A stretch of 64,000 nucleotides of DNA. Origin: an uncultured Eubacterium sp. (lineage in GTDB: Bacteria; Bacillota; Clostridia; Lachnospirales; Lachnospiraceae). Shown here piece after piece: positions 13,531 to 22,346 of the stretch. A program made the translations under genes and the position numbers. The notes beneath the pieces were generated by a model that saw nothing but the letters and a program-made list of their open reading frames with translations, was not told the DNA's origin and made no database searches. The stretch covers positions 1 through 64,000 of the forward strand of contig URYE01000001.1 of assembly GCA_900551945.1 (NCBI GenBank), in the 5' to 3' direction. Numbering within the stretch: the stretch's first letter is position 1; each line of letters starts with the position of its first letter.

Positions 13531-15432
13531 ATGAATAAGAAGCAGAAAAAAATGTTGTATAGAATTATTGCTACTGCTGTTGTGTATGTGTTTTTGATTG
13601 TTATGGAACATGTTGGTAACTTTGATTTTATGGATAAGTTTCCAGTAGGGCTTGTATTATTCTTAATTCCATATTTTATGATTGGATATGACATCATATA
13701 TAAGGCTATTCGAAATATATCTCATGGTCAAGTATTTGATGAAAATTTCCTTATGTTTGTAGCTACAGTTGGAGCATTTGTTGTAGGAGAGTATTCAGAA
13801 GGCGTTGCTGTTATGCTTTTCTATCAAGTAGGTGAATTATTCCAAAGCTATGCCGTTAATAAGTCTAGACAGTCAATAACAGACCTTATGGATATATGTC
13901 CAGAGTATGCTAATATTGAAGTTGATGGAAAGCTTGAACAGGTTGACCCTGATGACGTTGAAGTTGGAAGTATTATTGTAGTAAAGGCGGGGGAGAGAAT
14001 TCCGCTTGATGGAATTGTTGTTGAAGGTGAGTCTATGGTGGATACATCTTCTCTTACTGGTGAGTCAGTTCCACGCCGAGTAACTAAGGACTCTGAAGTT
14101 ATAAGTGGTTGTGTAAATGGAAGTGGCGTACTTTACGTTAAGACAACTAAAGAATTTGACGACTCAACAGTATCTAAAATTCTTGAACTCGTTGAAAATG
14201 CAAGCTCAAGAAAGGCTCATGTTGAAAACTTTATAACAAGATTTGCTAAGTATTACACACCAATTGTTGTATGCGTAGCGGTAGTGCTTGCCATTTTACC
14301 ACCAATTATTCTTGGCGGCGGTTGGTTTGACTGGCTTCAAAGAGCTTGTATTTTTCTTGTAATATCTTGCCCATGTGCGTTAGTTATATCCGTTCCGCTT
14401 AGCTTCTTTGGTGGAATTGGGGCTTTTTCAAGAGCAGGTATTCTTGTAAAGGGAAGTAATTATCTTGAAGCAGTAGCACAGATGGATACAGTAGTATTTG
14501 ATAAGACAGGAACTCTTACAAAGGGTGAATTTGTAGTTACACAGTTAAGTCCCGCAGACGGAGTTGACGAGAAAGAATTGTATGAGCTTGCAGCTTGTGC
14601 CGAAAGTTATTCTGACCACCCAATAGCATTTTCAATTAAGAATGGATATTCTGAGAAGTATGGTGCAATTAACACAGATAGAGTTACAGATAGTAAAGAA
14701 ATCTCTGGTCATGGAATTAGTGTAAATGTAGACGGAAGTAGTGTGCTTGCAGGTAATGAAAGACTTCTTAAGCAAAATTCTATAAAGGTATCACAAAAAG
14801 ATATTGATGAAAATAGTGCCGGAACAGTTATCTATATAGCAAAAAATGGTAAATATATGGGTAAGCTTGTGATTTCTGATGTTATTAAGCCAGAAGCTAA
14901 GGAAGCTATCGCACTTCTTAAAAAAGCTGGTGTTAAAAAGACGGTTATGCTTACAGGGGATAGAAAAAATGCGGGCGAAGCCGTTGCAAAAGAACTTGGA
15001 CTTGACGAAGTGTATACACAACTTTTACCTGCTGATAAGGTAGCAAAAGTTGAAGAACTTTTAAAACAGCATGAAGCAAATGGTGGCAAGAGCAAGGTGG
15101 CATTTGTGGGTGATGGAATTAATGATGCACCAGTACTTACAAGAGCAGATATTGGTATCGCAATGGGTAGTATGGGTTCAGATGCAGCAATTGAGGCAGC
15201 AGACGTTGTACTTATGGACGATGATACAACTAAGATATCAAAGATTGTATATATCGCAAGAAAGACAATGACAATTGTTAGACAGAACATTATATTTGCA
15301 CTTGCGGTAAAACTTGCCATTCTTTTACTTGGTGCTTTTGGTATGGCTAATATGTGGGAAGCTGTATTTGCTGATGTTGGCGTATCAGTAATAGCAATCT
15401 TAAATGCGATGAGGGTGCTTAGAATACGATGA
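13531..15432 (+). CDS. cadA: Zn/Cd-exporting P1B-type ATPase
   Basis: A 633-aa heavy-metal P-type ATPase. Key parts: actuator TGES, membrane motif SCPCALVIS, phosphorylation site DKTGTLT, SDHPIA (the HP element), TGDR, and GDGINDAPVL. The CPC motif with a final-helix region near the C-terminus fits P1B-2 (Zn/Cd/Pb) pumps. No HMA domain precedes the first membrane helix; a separate HMA gene lies upstream. The start at 13531 has GGAAAGGAG upstream. The stop overlaps the next gene start (ATGA). Metal specificity is from motif type and the CadC-like regulator nearby. Confidence 0.9.
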   Translation: MNKKQKKMLYRIIATAVVYVFLIVMEHVGNFDFMDKFPVGLVLFLIPYFMIGYDIIYKAIRNISHGQVFDENFLMFVATVGAFVVGEYSEGVAVMLFYQVGELFQSYAVNKSRQSITDLMDICPEYANIEVDGKLEQVDPDDVEVGSIIVVKAGERIPLDGIVVEGESMVDTSSLTGESVPRRVTKDSEVISGCVNGSGVLYVKTTKEFDDSTVSKILELVENASSRKAHVENFITRFAKYYTPIVVCVAVVLAILPPIILGGGWFDWLQRACIFLVISCPCALVISVPLSFFGGIGAFSRAGILVKGSNYLEAVAQMDTVVFDKTGTLTKGEFVVTQLSPADGVDEKELYELAACAESYSDHPIAFSIKNGYSEKYGAINTDRVTDSKEISGHGISVNVDGSSVLAGNERLLKQNSIKVSQKDIDENSAGTVIYIAKNGKYMGKLVISDVIKPEAKEAIALLKKAGVKKTVMLTGDRKNAGEAVAKELGLDEVYTQLLPADKVAKVEELLKQHEANGGKSKVAFVGDGINDAPVLTRADIGIAMGSMGSDAAIEAADVVLMDDDTTKISKIVYIARKTMTIVRQNIIFALAVKLAILLLGAFGMANMWEAVFADVGVSVIAILNAMRVLRIR

Positions 15433-16658
15433 AATATATTATAATGTTTAAGGGTGGCGTGGAAACCCTTGAGTACTTTTCAATGGAAATGGCACGCACA
15501 TTTGAAGAAAATGGTTTTAAAATATACTGGTTTGATTTAATATTTGAGCAAGAGAGTGCTAAGAAGCTAAAAAGTTTTATTGAGCAAAATGCAATTAAAG
15601 ACGGCAAAGCATTTAATATATGTGCATTTACATTTAACTTTGCAGGAATTGCTGGCGAAGAAGGGCTTTTTGATGATACAAACTTTTGGAACGAAATGGA
15701 TATTTTTGTATATAACATGGTGGTTGACCACCCATTTTATTATCACAAGTACGCAAAGTATATTCCTAAAAAATACAAGCAGATAAGTATAGATAGGAAC
15801 CATGAGATATATTTAAGAAGATTTTTTCCACATATAAATTCATTTTTTATGCCATTAGGCGGAACTGGTTTGTATGAGCGAAAGACCGTAGGTATTGAAA
15901 AGCCGATGTTATCTTATAATGAACGACCAATAGATATTATTTTCACTGGAAATTATACAAGACCAGAAACTTTTGACAAATTCCTTGTGGGTATGGATAA
16001 GGATTATAGGGAATTTTATTATTCATTAGTTGATGAAGTCTACAATAACCCAGATACTCTTATTGAAGATTTGCTTGAACGCCGCCTTAAACAAGAAATT
16101 GATGAGCCGATTAGTGATATACAGTTAAGGGAGTGTATGCCAAATCTTGCATTTGTTGATTTATCAGTGAGATTTTATTATAGGGCTGATGTGATTAGAA
16201 CTCTTGTTGACAGCGGTAGAAAGGTGTACATTGTTGGAGCTGGCTGGGACAAGCTTGAATGTAAGCACCCTGAAAATATAATTATGTACGGAAGTGGATA
16301 TTCTCAAGATTGTCTTGATAAGATTGCACAGTCTAAGCTTTCGGTAAATGTAATGCCATGGTTTAAAGATGGGGCGCACGACAGGATATTTAATTCGATG
16401 TTAAATGGTGCTGTGTCAGTAAGTGATGACAGTACATATCTTAGGCAGGTATTTAATGATAGAGAAGATATTTGTTTTTATTCGCTTAAAAATGTTAATG
16501 AAGTAGTAGATATTGTGCAGGAATTACTTGATAATCCATCGCTTATGAAGGATATAGCTAGTGTAGCTTATGATAAGTGTATAAAAATGCACACTTGGAA
16601 GCAAAGAACATTGACTATAATTGATGTTATGGCAAAAGACATGATATATAATACATAA
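15429..16658 (+). CDS. Glycosyltransferase (DUF3880/CgeB-like)
   Basis: A 409-aa soluble protein resembling CgeB-like glycosyltransferases: an N-terminal Rossmann-like half and a C-terminal glycosyltransferase-1-like domain with DGAHDRIFNSMLNGAVSVSD near residue 317, the nucleotide-sugar end of such enzymes. Similar proteins decorate spore coats or surface polymers. Its ATG overlaps the pump stop codon (ATGA), so it is translated with a metal pump, an odd pairing with no evident logic. A strong terminator follows. Substrates unknown. Confidence 0.65.
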   Translation: MKYIIMFKGGVETLEYFSMEMARTFEENGFKIYWFDLIFEQESAKKLKSFIEQNAIKDGKAFNICAFTFNFAGIAGEEGLFDDTNFWNEMDIFVYNMVVDHPFYYHKYAKYIPKKYKQISIDRNHEIYLRRFFPHINSFFMPLGGTGLYERKTVGIEKPMLSYNERPIDIIFTGNYTRPETFDKFLVGMDKDYREFYYSLVDEVYNNPDTLIEDLLERRLKQEIDEPISDIQLRECMPNLAFVDLSVRFYYRADVIRTLVDSGRKVYIVGAGWDKLECKHPENIIMYGSGYSQDCLDKIAQSKLSVNVMPWFKDGAHDRIFNSMLNGAVSVSDDSTYLRQVFNDREDICFYSLKNVNEVVDIVQELLDNPSLMKDIASVAYDKCIKMHTWKQRTLTIIDVMAKDMIYNT

Positions 16659-16666
16659 GACAAAGA

Positions 16667-16709
16667 TACGAAAGTTCAAGGATAAATAAATTTGAACTTT
16701 CGTATTTTA
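16667..16709 (+). terminator. Terminator of the cadA-glycosyltransferase operon
   Basis: TACGAAAGTTCAA (16667-16679) pairs perfectly with TTGAACTTTCGTA (16692-16704), followed by TTTTATTT. Confidence 0.85.
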
Positions 16710-16875
16710 TTTATGCGAATAATGAGCTAAAATTTGTGTTTGCACAAAACTTTGACAACTGTTAAGATAGGTTGAAAAACTCGCAGAGAATAATTGTCAT
16801 AGTTTATGCTAATAACAAGTTAAAGTCTGTACTTTTACAAAACTTTCGCAACTGTCGTAATAACTTGAAAAATTA
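16708..16875. repeat. E-family repeats E2a and E2b in tandem
   Basis: Two copies in direct tandem (about 16708-16800 and 16801-16875), the only tandem case in the window. The reverse strand ends read ANTNFSSLFA-stop and KSTDFNLLLA-stop. The first copy follows a terminator T-run. Some 200 bases of AT-rich sequence with no clear gene separate them from tpiA. Confidence 0.7.
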
Positions 16876-17075
16876 ATATTATTTGGTTATCTTAGTTTAG
16901 TTTTTTTCTATATCGGTATTGTATAAAAAATACGCTAGAAAAAATACGGGGCTATAATACAATAATAGGGAAATAGAAGTAATATAAGTATTGAATTAAT
17001 TGTTAAAATATGTTATATTTTTAACAAACATTATATTAATGTAAAACAAAAAATATAGAAATGAGGGAATTTTTT

Positions 17076-17834
17076 ATGAGAAGGAAAGTTGTAGCAGGGA
17101 ATTGGAAGATGAATTTGACACCAAGTCAAGCAAAGGCATTAGTTGATGAATTTAGACCACACATTGATAACCCAGAAGTTGATGTTATATTGTGTGTTCC
17201 AGCCATTGATATTATACCAGTATCTCAAGAGCTTGCGGGGACAGGCGTTCATATTGGTGCAGAGAATATGTATTATGAAGAAAAGGGTGCATATACAGGA
17301 GAGCAGTCAGCAGAGATGTTGACAGATGCAGGTGTATCATATGTAATACTTGGTCATTCTGAGAGAAGACAGTATTTTAATGAAGATGACAGGGTAATCA
17401 ATAAGAAGATTAGAAAAGCCTTAGAGCATGATATTACTCCAATTATATGTTGCGGTGAAACTATAGAGCAAAGAGAAGCTGGTATTACACTTGAATTTAT
17501 AAGAATACAGATTGTAAATGCTTTTGCACAAGTTTCAAAAGAAGATGCTAAAAGATGTATTGTTGCTTATGAACCTATATGGGCAATCGGAACTGGTCAT
17601 GTTGCAACAACACAGCAGGCACAAGAAGTATGTGCAGCAATAAGAAAGGATATTGAAGATATCTATGATAAGGAAACTGCTGACACAATAAGAATACTTT
17701 ATGGTGGAAGTGTTAATGTAAGCAATGCGTCAGAGCTATTTGCACAGCCAGATATTGATGGAGGACTTGTTGGTGGAGCAAGTACAAAGCCAGAATTTAC
17801 AAATATTGTTAATTATAAAGACGAAGCTAAATAA
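17076..17834 (+). CDS. tpiA: Triosephosphate isomerase
   Basis: A 252-aa TIM barrel that interconverts dihydroxyacetone phosphate and glyceraldehyde-3-phosphate in glycolysis. Active-site blocks are all present: NWKMN (Asn/Lys), GHSERR (His), [11 protein letters not shown] (Glu), and the phosphate-binding YGGSV and GGLVGGAS. The ATG at 17076 gives the usual length and has GAGGG upstream; an ATG at 17061 would overlap that site. It stands alone rather than with gap-pgk. Length and motifs are fully normal. Confidence 0.97.
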   Translation: MRRKVVAGNWKMNLTPSQAKALVDEFRPHIDNPEVDVILCVPAIDIIPVSQELAGTGVHIGAENMYYEEKGAYTGEQSAEMLTDAGVSYVILGHSERRQYFNEDDRVINKKIRKALEHDITPIICCGETIEQREAGITLEFIRIQIVNAFAQVSKEDAKRCIVAYEPIWAIGTGHVATTQQAQEVCAAIRKDIEDIYDKETADTIRILYGGSVNVSNASELFAQPDIDGGLVGGASTKPEFTNIVNYKDEAK

Positions 17835-17929
17835 TAAATGAGAATTTACTGTTTTATCCCCTTTTATTAGATAAAATATAAGTCTAATGAAAGGGGAATT
17901 TAAAATGCAAAACTTGAGAAGAAAAGTAG

Positions 17930-17958
17930 TTGACATAATATGGCTAGATTGATATAAT
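17930..17958 (+). promoter_or_regulatory. Consensus promoter of tRNA-Leu
   Basis: TTGACA (17930-17935), 17-base spacer, TATAAT (17953-17958): both hexamers are perfect. The start would fall near 17965, about 32 bases before the tRNA. Confidence 0.85.
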
Positions 17959-17996
17959 ATTTTTGTTGTGTACTTGTGTATACATTTAATTGAAAA

Positions 17997-18076
17997 GCGG
18001 ATGTGGCGGAACTGGCAGACGCGCTAGACTTAGGATCTAGTTCGAGAGAGTGCAGGTTCGATTCCTGTCATCCGCA
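17997..18076 (+). tRNA. tRNA-Leu(TAG)
   Basis: GCGGATG pairs with CATCCGC; the anticodon stem CTAGA/TCTAG encloses loop CTTAGGA with anticodon TAG at 18031-18033. A class II variable arm and the T-arm GCAGG-TTCGATT-CCTGT follow. CCA is not encoded. It reads CUA codons. Confidence 0.95.
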
Positions 18077-18105
18077 TAACTTAAGGCTATGTGAGTGCCT
18101 ACGAA

Positions 18106-18152
18106 ACCGAATTAAAATTCTTTGTAATAAGGAATTGCAATTCGGTTTTTTT
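18106..18152 (+). terminator. Terminator after tRNA-Leu
   Basis: ACCGAATTAAAATTC (18106-18120) pairs with GAATTGCAATTCGGT (18132-18146), followed by a T-run. Confidence 0.8.
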
Positions 18153-18220
18153 ATTTACGCAAACAACGAGTCAAAGTTTGTGTTTGCATAAGAATTTAGC
18201 AATTGATAATTTGAGAAAGG
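18153..18220. repeat. E-family repeat, copy E3
   Basis: Starts right after the tRNA terminator T-run and ends 9 bases before the MATE gene. Reverse-strand end YANTNFDSLFA-stop. Five bases shorter than E1 in the middle. Confidence 0.7.
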
Positions 18221-18229
18221 ATTTTATTT

Positions 18230-19558
18230 ATGAAAAGGGCAATTGATTTTGGAAATGACAAAATTATTAGCATGATGTTAAGACTTGCTCCACCTGTTAT
18301 GCTTGCTCAATTAATTCAAGCATTGTACAACATTATAGATAGCTTTTTTATTGGCAGATGTTCCTCATCTGGGCTTACTGCGTTGTCAATTGTGTATCCT
18401 ATTCAGCTTCTTATGATAGCATTTGCAGTAGGAACGGGAGTTGGAATTAATACACTGATTGCACATTTCTGCGGAGCAGGCAAAAATAAAGAGGGTGACG
18501 AAACAGCGGGAATGTCTGTTGTTTTAGAGCTAATTATGTGGGTTGTTTTTGCAGTTGTTTGTTATTTTATAATGCCGTATTATGCTAAAATGTCTACTGA
18601 CTCGTTAGATGTAATAACAGATGTAATTGTTTATGGAAGAATAGTTAGTGTATTTAGTATTGGACTATTTGTGGAGAGTGGTTGGACAAAGGTGCTTCAA
18701 GCATTTGGAAATATGAAGATACCTATGTTTGCACAGATTGTTGGTGCGATTGTGAATATTATTTTAGACCCTGTATTAATTTTTGGCGTTGGTATTTTTC
18801 CAAAGTTGGGAATAGCGGGAGCAGGAATTGCAACAGTTGTGGGACAAATTGTAGCAGCATTGATTGTTATGCCAAAGGGATATAAAAAGTCGCCTGCAAT
18901 TTCAAAGTACAAGGATTATGTTAAGAAAATATATATGCTTGGTTTTCCTAACATAATTATGCAGTCGGCGTATACATTTTACATATTGGGACTTAATCTT
19001 ATATTAAAGACATTTTCAGACCAGGCAGTTACAGCACTTGGTTTGTATTACAAATGGCAGACGTTCTTTTTCATTCCATTGGGGGCAATGCAGACTTGTA
19101 TCGTGCCTATAATAAGTTTTAATTACAGTGCGAAAAAGTTAAAAAGGTGTAAGGATACATTGAAGGCCGCAGTTGTATGTGGAATGGGGCTTATGCTTAT
19201 TGGTGTATTGTGTTTTGAGATACTTCCATCACAAATGCTTAATGTGTTTTCAAAGGATAGTGAAGTAATAAGTATAGGAACTGTAGGTTTTAAGATTATT
19301 GGAATATCATTTATTCCTATGGTAACATCTTTGATATTTCCAGTGTTTTTTCAAGCTGTTGGAAGCTCGGTAGTAAGTTCATTGCTTACGGTTGTAAGAA
19401 CGGTGATACTATTTGTGCCACTAGGTTTTATATTTTCAAGATTGGGACTAGATTACTTCTGGCTAACATTTCCATTTACAGAAGTGATTACTACAATTGT
19501 AGGTGGTGTTATGTATAATAGATTTTTAAAGAAAAATAGTATTTTAATAGAAATGTAG
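18230..19558 (+). CDS. MATE-family efflux transporter
   Basis: A 442-aa, 12-helix multidrug and toxic compound extrusion protein of the DinF/NorM type, exporting cationic compounds with Na+ or H+. The N-lobe start PVMLAQLIQALYNIIDSFFI is typical, as is the repeated two-lobe layout with a second PxxIMQSAYTFY-like start near residue 240. The ATG at 18230 lies just behind the E3 repeat, with GAGAAAGG as ribosome site inside the repeat end. Single gene with its own terminator. Substrate unknown. Confidence 0.9.
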   Translation: MKRAIDFGNDKIISMMLRLAPPVMLAQLIQALYNIIDSFFIGRCSSSGLTALSIVYPIQLLMIAFAVGTGVGINTLIAHFCGAGKNKEGDETAGMSVVLELIMWVVFAVVCYFIMPYYAKMSTDSLDVITDVIVYGRIVSVFSIGLFVESGWTKVLQAFGNMKIPMFAQIVGAIVNIILDPVLIFGVGIFPKLGIAGAGIATVVGQIVAALIVMPKGYKKSPAISKYKDYVKKIYMLGFPNIIMQSAYTFYILGLNLILKTFSDQAVTALGLYYKWQTFFFIPLGAMQTCIVPIISFNYSAKKLKRCKDTLKAAVVCGMGLMLIGVLCFEILPSQMLNVFSKDSEVISIGTVGFKIIGISFIPMVTSLIFPVFFQAVGSSVVSSLLTVVRTVILFVPLGFIFSRLGLDYFWLTFPFTEVITTIVGGVMYNRFLKKNSILIEM

Positions 19559-19568
19559 AATAAAAAAT

Positions 19569-19627
19569 AAAATTCCCTATTTAGCAATTGGAAAGAAGTT
19601 TTCTTTGCTAGATAGGGAATTTTTTTA
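19569..19627 (+). terminator. Terminator of the MATE gene
   Basis: AAATTCCCTAT (from 19569) pairs with ATAGGGAATTT near 19611-19621, then T-run. Confidence 0.8.
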
Positions 19628-19845
19628 AATTGGTTGATGAATTGTAAAATGTATTGTCACATTTTGGATAGCTTGTTTGTTATATATAATGGTAATTATT
19701 TGAAAATCTAAAGAAATGACATATTGATGTTTAATTATGCCGTTTAAGGTGAAAATATTTATAGTTAATTTAAAATATATTCTTGAAAAATACATAATAA
19801 AGTGATAGAATATTAATGAAATAATTGTAGAACGGAGAAATATTT

Positions 19846-21129
19846 ATGGAGAAAAGATTTTCAAAGGTTGCTGTAAGCGAAACAAATAACAATAATATTT
19901 TTTTTAATAGACAACTTAAAATGTATTCTACTAAAGGTGATATAAGGTCGCCTTTTGAGAGAGATTATACAAGAATATTGCATGCAAATTCTTTTAGAAG
20001 AATGAAGCATAAGACACAAGTTTTTTTCAATGTTGAAAACGACCATATCTGTACAAGAATGGAACACGTTCTTCATGTGGAGTCAGTTAGCCATTCTATA
20101 GCTAAGGCGCTTGGGCTTAACTGTGAGCTTACAAAGGCAATAGCACTAGGTCACGATTTGGGTCATGCTCCATTTGGCCATTTTGGTGAGCGGATTTTAA
20201 ACAACCTTGCAATAAATGGAATTAAGGATGGAAAAGAAGTGCTTGCTTATGGACTGTCAGAACAGGCAATTAAAAACTTAAATAATGCACCATATTTTTG
20301 GCATGAAAGAAACAGCTTAAGAATGGTTGATAAGCTCGATTTATTACCAGACGACAATGGAAATAATAAAAATCTTAATCTTACCTTTGCTGTAAGAGAT
20401 GGAATAATATCGCACTGTGGGGAATTAAAAACAGTTAATCTTAAGCCTAGAACGCAAGATATTGACCTTACAAAAGATTTTATAAGAAGTGGTCAGTTTG
20501 AACCAGCCACTTGGGAAGGGTGTGCCGTTAAAATATCAGATAAGATTGCATATCTTGGGCGCGATATAGAAGACGCAATAAGACTCGGCTTTATAACAGA
20601 TAAAGACCTTGAAGAATTAAAGGATATAGCTGATGAAAATATAGTGCTTAATACTACAACACTTATGCACCGTATGATTGTTGATATATGTCGTGAAAGT
20701 TCACCCGAATGTGGAATTGTGTTAGGTGAAGTTAACAAAAAGTTAATTGACAATGTTCTTGCATTTAATAATAAGCATATATATTTAAGCCATAAGTCCG
20801 ATGCGTATCGAGATTATTGTAAGATGATACTTTCTTGGATATATAGAGTACTTGTCAATCTTTACGATTATGATAAAACAGTTGAAAATATTAACGCACT
20901 TCCATATAACCTTTTAAAAAGGAGTTTTCTTGATTGGATATACACATATACAGATATAGATTATATTCCAAAGGATAAAAGAGAAAAATATAAAAAATTT
21001 CAGAATATAAAAATATATGGAAAGCTTGAAAATAGAGATTTATATATTCGAGCAGTTATAGATTATATTGCAGGCATGACAGATAATTATGCAATAAAGA
21101 TATTTAAGGAATTTATAACATTTGAGTAA
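19846..21129 (+). CDS. dgt: dGTPase-like HD-domain triphosphohydrolase
   Basis: A 427-aa HD-superfamily protein that probably cuts dGTP or other dNTPs to the nucleoside and triphosphate. The metal-binding set is visible: RMEHVLHVESVSHSIAKALG (His), then ALGHDLGHAPFGHFGE (HD), and a later Asp in KISDKIAYLGRDIEDA. N-terminal RSPFERDYTRILHANSFRRM is the family's substrate-pocket start. It is followed 50 bases later by a small membrane-anchored protein. Length is within the normal range. Confidence 0.88.
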   Translation: MEKRFSKVAVSETNNNNIFFNRQLKMYSTKGDIRSPFERDYTRILHANSFRRMKHKTQVFFNVENDHICTRMEHVLHVESVSHSIAKALGLNCELTKAIALGHDLGHAPFGHFGERILNNLAINGIKDGKEVLAYGLSEQAIKNLNNAPYFWHERNSLRMVDKLDLLPDDNGNNKNLNLTFAVRDGIISHCGELKTVNLKPRTQDIDLTKDFIRSGQFEPATWEGCAVKISDKIAYLGRDIEDAIRLGFITDKDLEELKDIADENIVLNTTTLMHRMIVDICRESSPECGIVLGEVNKKLIDNVLAFNNKHIYLSHKSDAYRDYCKMILSWIYRVLVNLYDYDKTVENINALPYNLLKRSFLDWIYTYTDIDYIPKDKREKYKKFQNIKIYGKLENRDLYIRAVIDYIAGMTDNYAIKIFKEFITFE

Positions 21130-21179
21130 TGGATTATTAAAAAATATTTTTGTTAGTAAAGTAAAAGGAAGTATAATTT

Positions 21180-21902
21180 ATGGATAAGAAAATTAAAAAA
21201 GATTTAGTTATAATTGCTGTTATGCTTGGATTTATAGTATTTGCAGTAGTAAAATGGGAAATACCTTATTTTAATTCATTAAGCAGTTCATCACAAAGTA
21301 GTAATAATCAAACAAAGGCTGATAATTCTTTTGTATCACAAGTTAATAACATAAATAATAATTCCACTACAGAGAGTGTTAGGCAGGACAGTGCAATAAT
21401 AGATGGCGTTGAATATAAAGTGAACAAATACAATATTTCAAAACACGCAGATATAGATAGACAGTTAAAAGATGTTACAAGTGCGAAGCTAGAAGCTGGA
21501 ACTATAACTAATGAGTATAGTTTTGTAAATGTAGACGTTACTATTAAAAATATGAATAAAAGTAGTATGAACATTGATGTTAATACATTATATATTAATG
21601 GAATTGAAAATGAAAATAGTAAAGTTGCGTGCTATAAAGTGACACCAGCATATATAAAAAATAATGATATAGAACTTAATGAGGGTAGTTTTGAGTTATT
21701 GCAAGGGCAGTCAGTTGATATTACATTATTTTATGTATTAAACGACAAATCGACAGAAGAAAAGCTATTAGAAAATGGTGATGTAAGGTTTCAATTTATA
21801 GTCAATCCACGAAACGAAAGAATTGAAAATACTTTTATACAGGAAGATGAAAGAAATGGAATTGATTTTATTTATAATTTAACTGATATTGTACATGAGT
21901 AA
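21180..21902 (+). CDS. Membrane-anchored extracellular protein, DUF4352/DUF5067-like
   Basis: A 240-aa protein with an N-terminal membrane helix (residues ~9-29), a Ser/Asn/Gln-rich linker (residues ~35-65) and a beta-rich domain of ~170 residues. The NVDVTIKNMNKSSMNIDV segment resembles the immunoglobulin-like DUF4352/DUF5067 domains of exported Gram-positive proteins. It follows dgt by 50 bases but probably has a cell-surface role. No lipobox, so it stays as a signal-anchor protein. No enzyme motif seen. Confidence 0.6.
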   Translation: MDKKIKKDLVIIAVMLGFIVFAVVKWEIPYFNSLSSSSQSSNNQTKADNSFVSQVNNINNNSTTESVRQDSAIIDGVEYKVNKYNISKHADIDRQLKDVTSAKLEAGTITNEYSFVNVDVTIKNMNKSSMNIDVNTLYINGIENENSKVACYKVTPAYIKNNDIELNEGSFELLQGQSVDITLFYVLNDKSTEEKLLENGDVRFQFIVNPRNERIENTFIQEDERNGIDFIYNLTDIVHE

Positions 21903-22007
21903 CATTTTTTAACCCCAATTAACAGATTATTGATAAATTTTATCATTTATTTTCAAAATTATATGGTATAATGATAGGAAAATTAAAACAAACAAGGAGG
22001 TACTTTT

Positions 22008-22319
22008 ATGTTTAACTTAAAGAATATTAAATGGAATAAGGTAGGTTTATTTGGAGCTGGTGTTTTATTTGGTACAGCAGGTATTAAGGCTTTATCAAGC
22101 AAAGATGCAAAGAATTTATACACTAAGGGTACAGCAGCAGTTTTAAGAGCTAAATCATGTGTAATGAAGACAGCTACAACTCTTCAGGAAAATGTAGAAG
22201 ACATTTATTCAGACGCAAAGAGTATTAATGAAGAACGTGCCGCAGCAGAAGAAGCTGAATTTGAAGATGTTGAAGTTGAATTAACAGAAGACGAAGAAGA
22301 ACAGGATTCAGAAGAATAA
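22008..22319 (+). CDS. Small DUF6110-like protein linked to a metal ATPase
   Basis: A 103-aa protein with a short Gly-rich hydrophobic stretch near the N-terminus (VGLFGAGVLFGTAGIKALSS), a helical middle and a strongly acidic tail (EFEDVEVELTEDEEEQDSEE). The ATG at 22008 follows a perfect AAGGAGG. It lies 27 bases before an unusual heavy-metal P-type ATPase, a pairing typical of DUF6110 genes. The acidic tail might bind metal or dock on the pump; no function is known. Confidence 0.6.
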   Translation: MFNLKNIKWNKVGLFGAGVLFGTAGIKALSSKDAKNLYTKGTAAVLRAKSCVMKTATTLQENVEDIYSDAKSINEERAAAEEAEFEDVEVELTEDEEEQDSEE

Positions 22320-22346
22320 TAATACAGAAAGCTGGTTAGAGGAATT

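Noticed and set aside
17905..17952. 15-codon ORF (MQNLRRKVVDIIWLD) with a good ribosome site upstream of tRNA-Leu
   Set aside because: It overlaps the perfect tRNA promoter, and its likeness to the tpiA start is short; more likely chance or relic.
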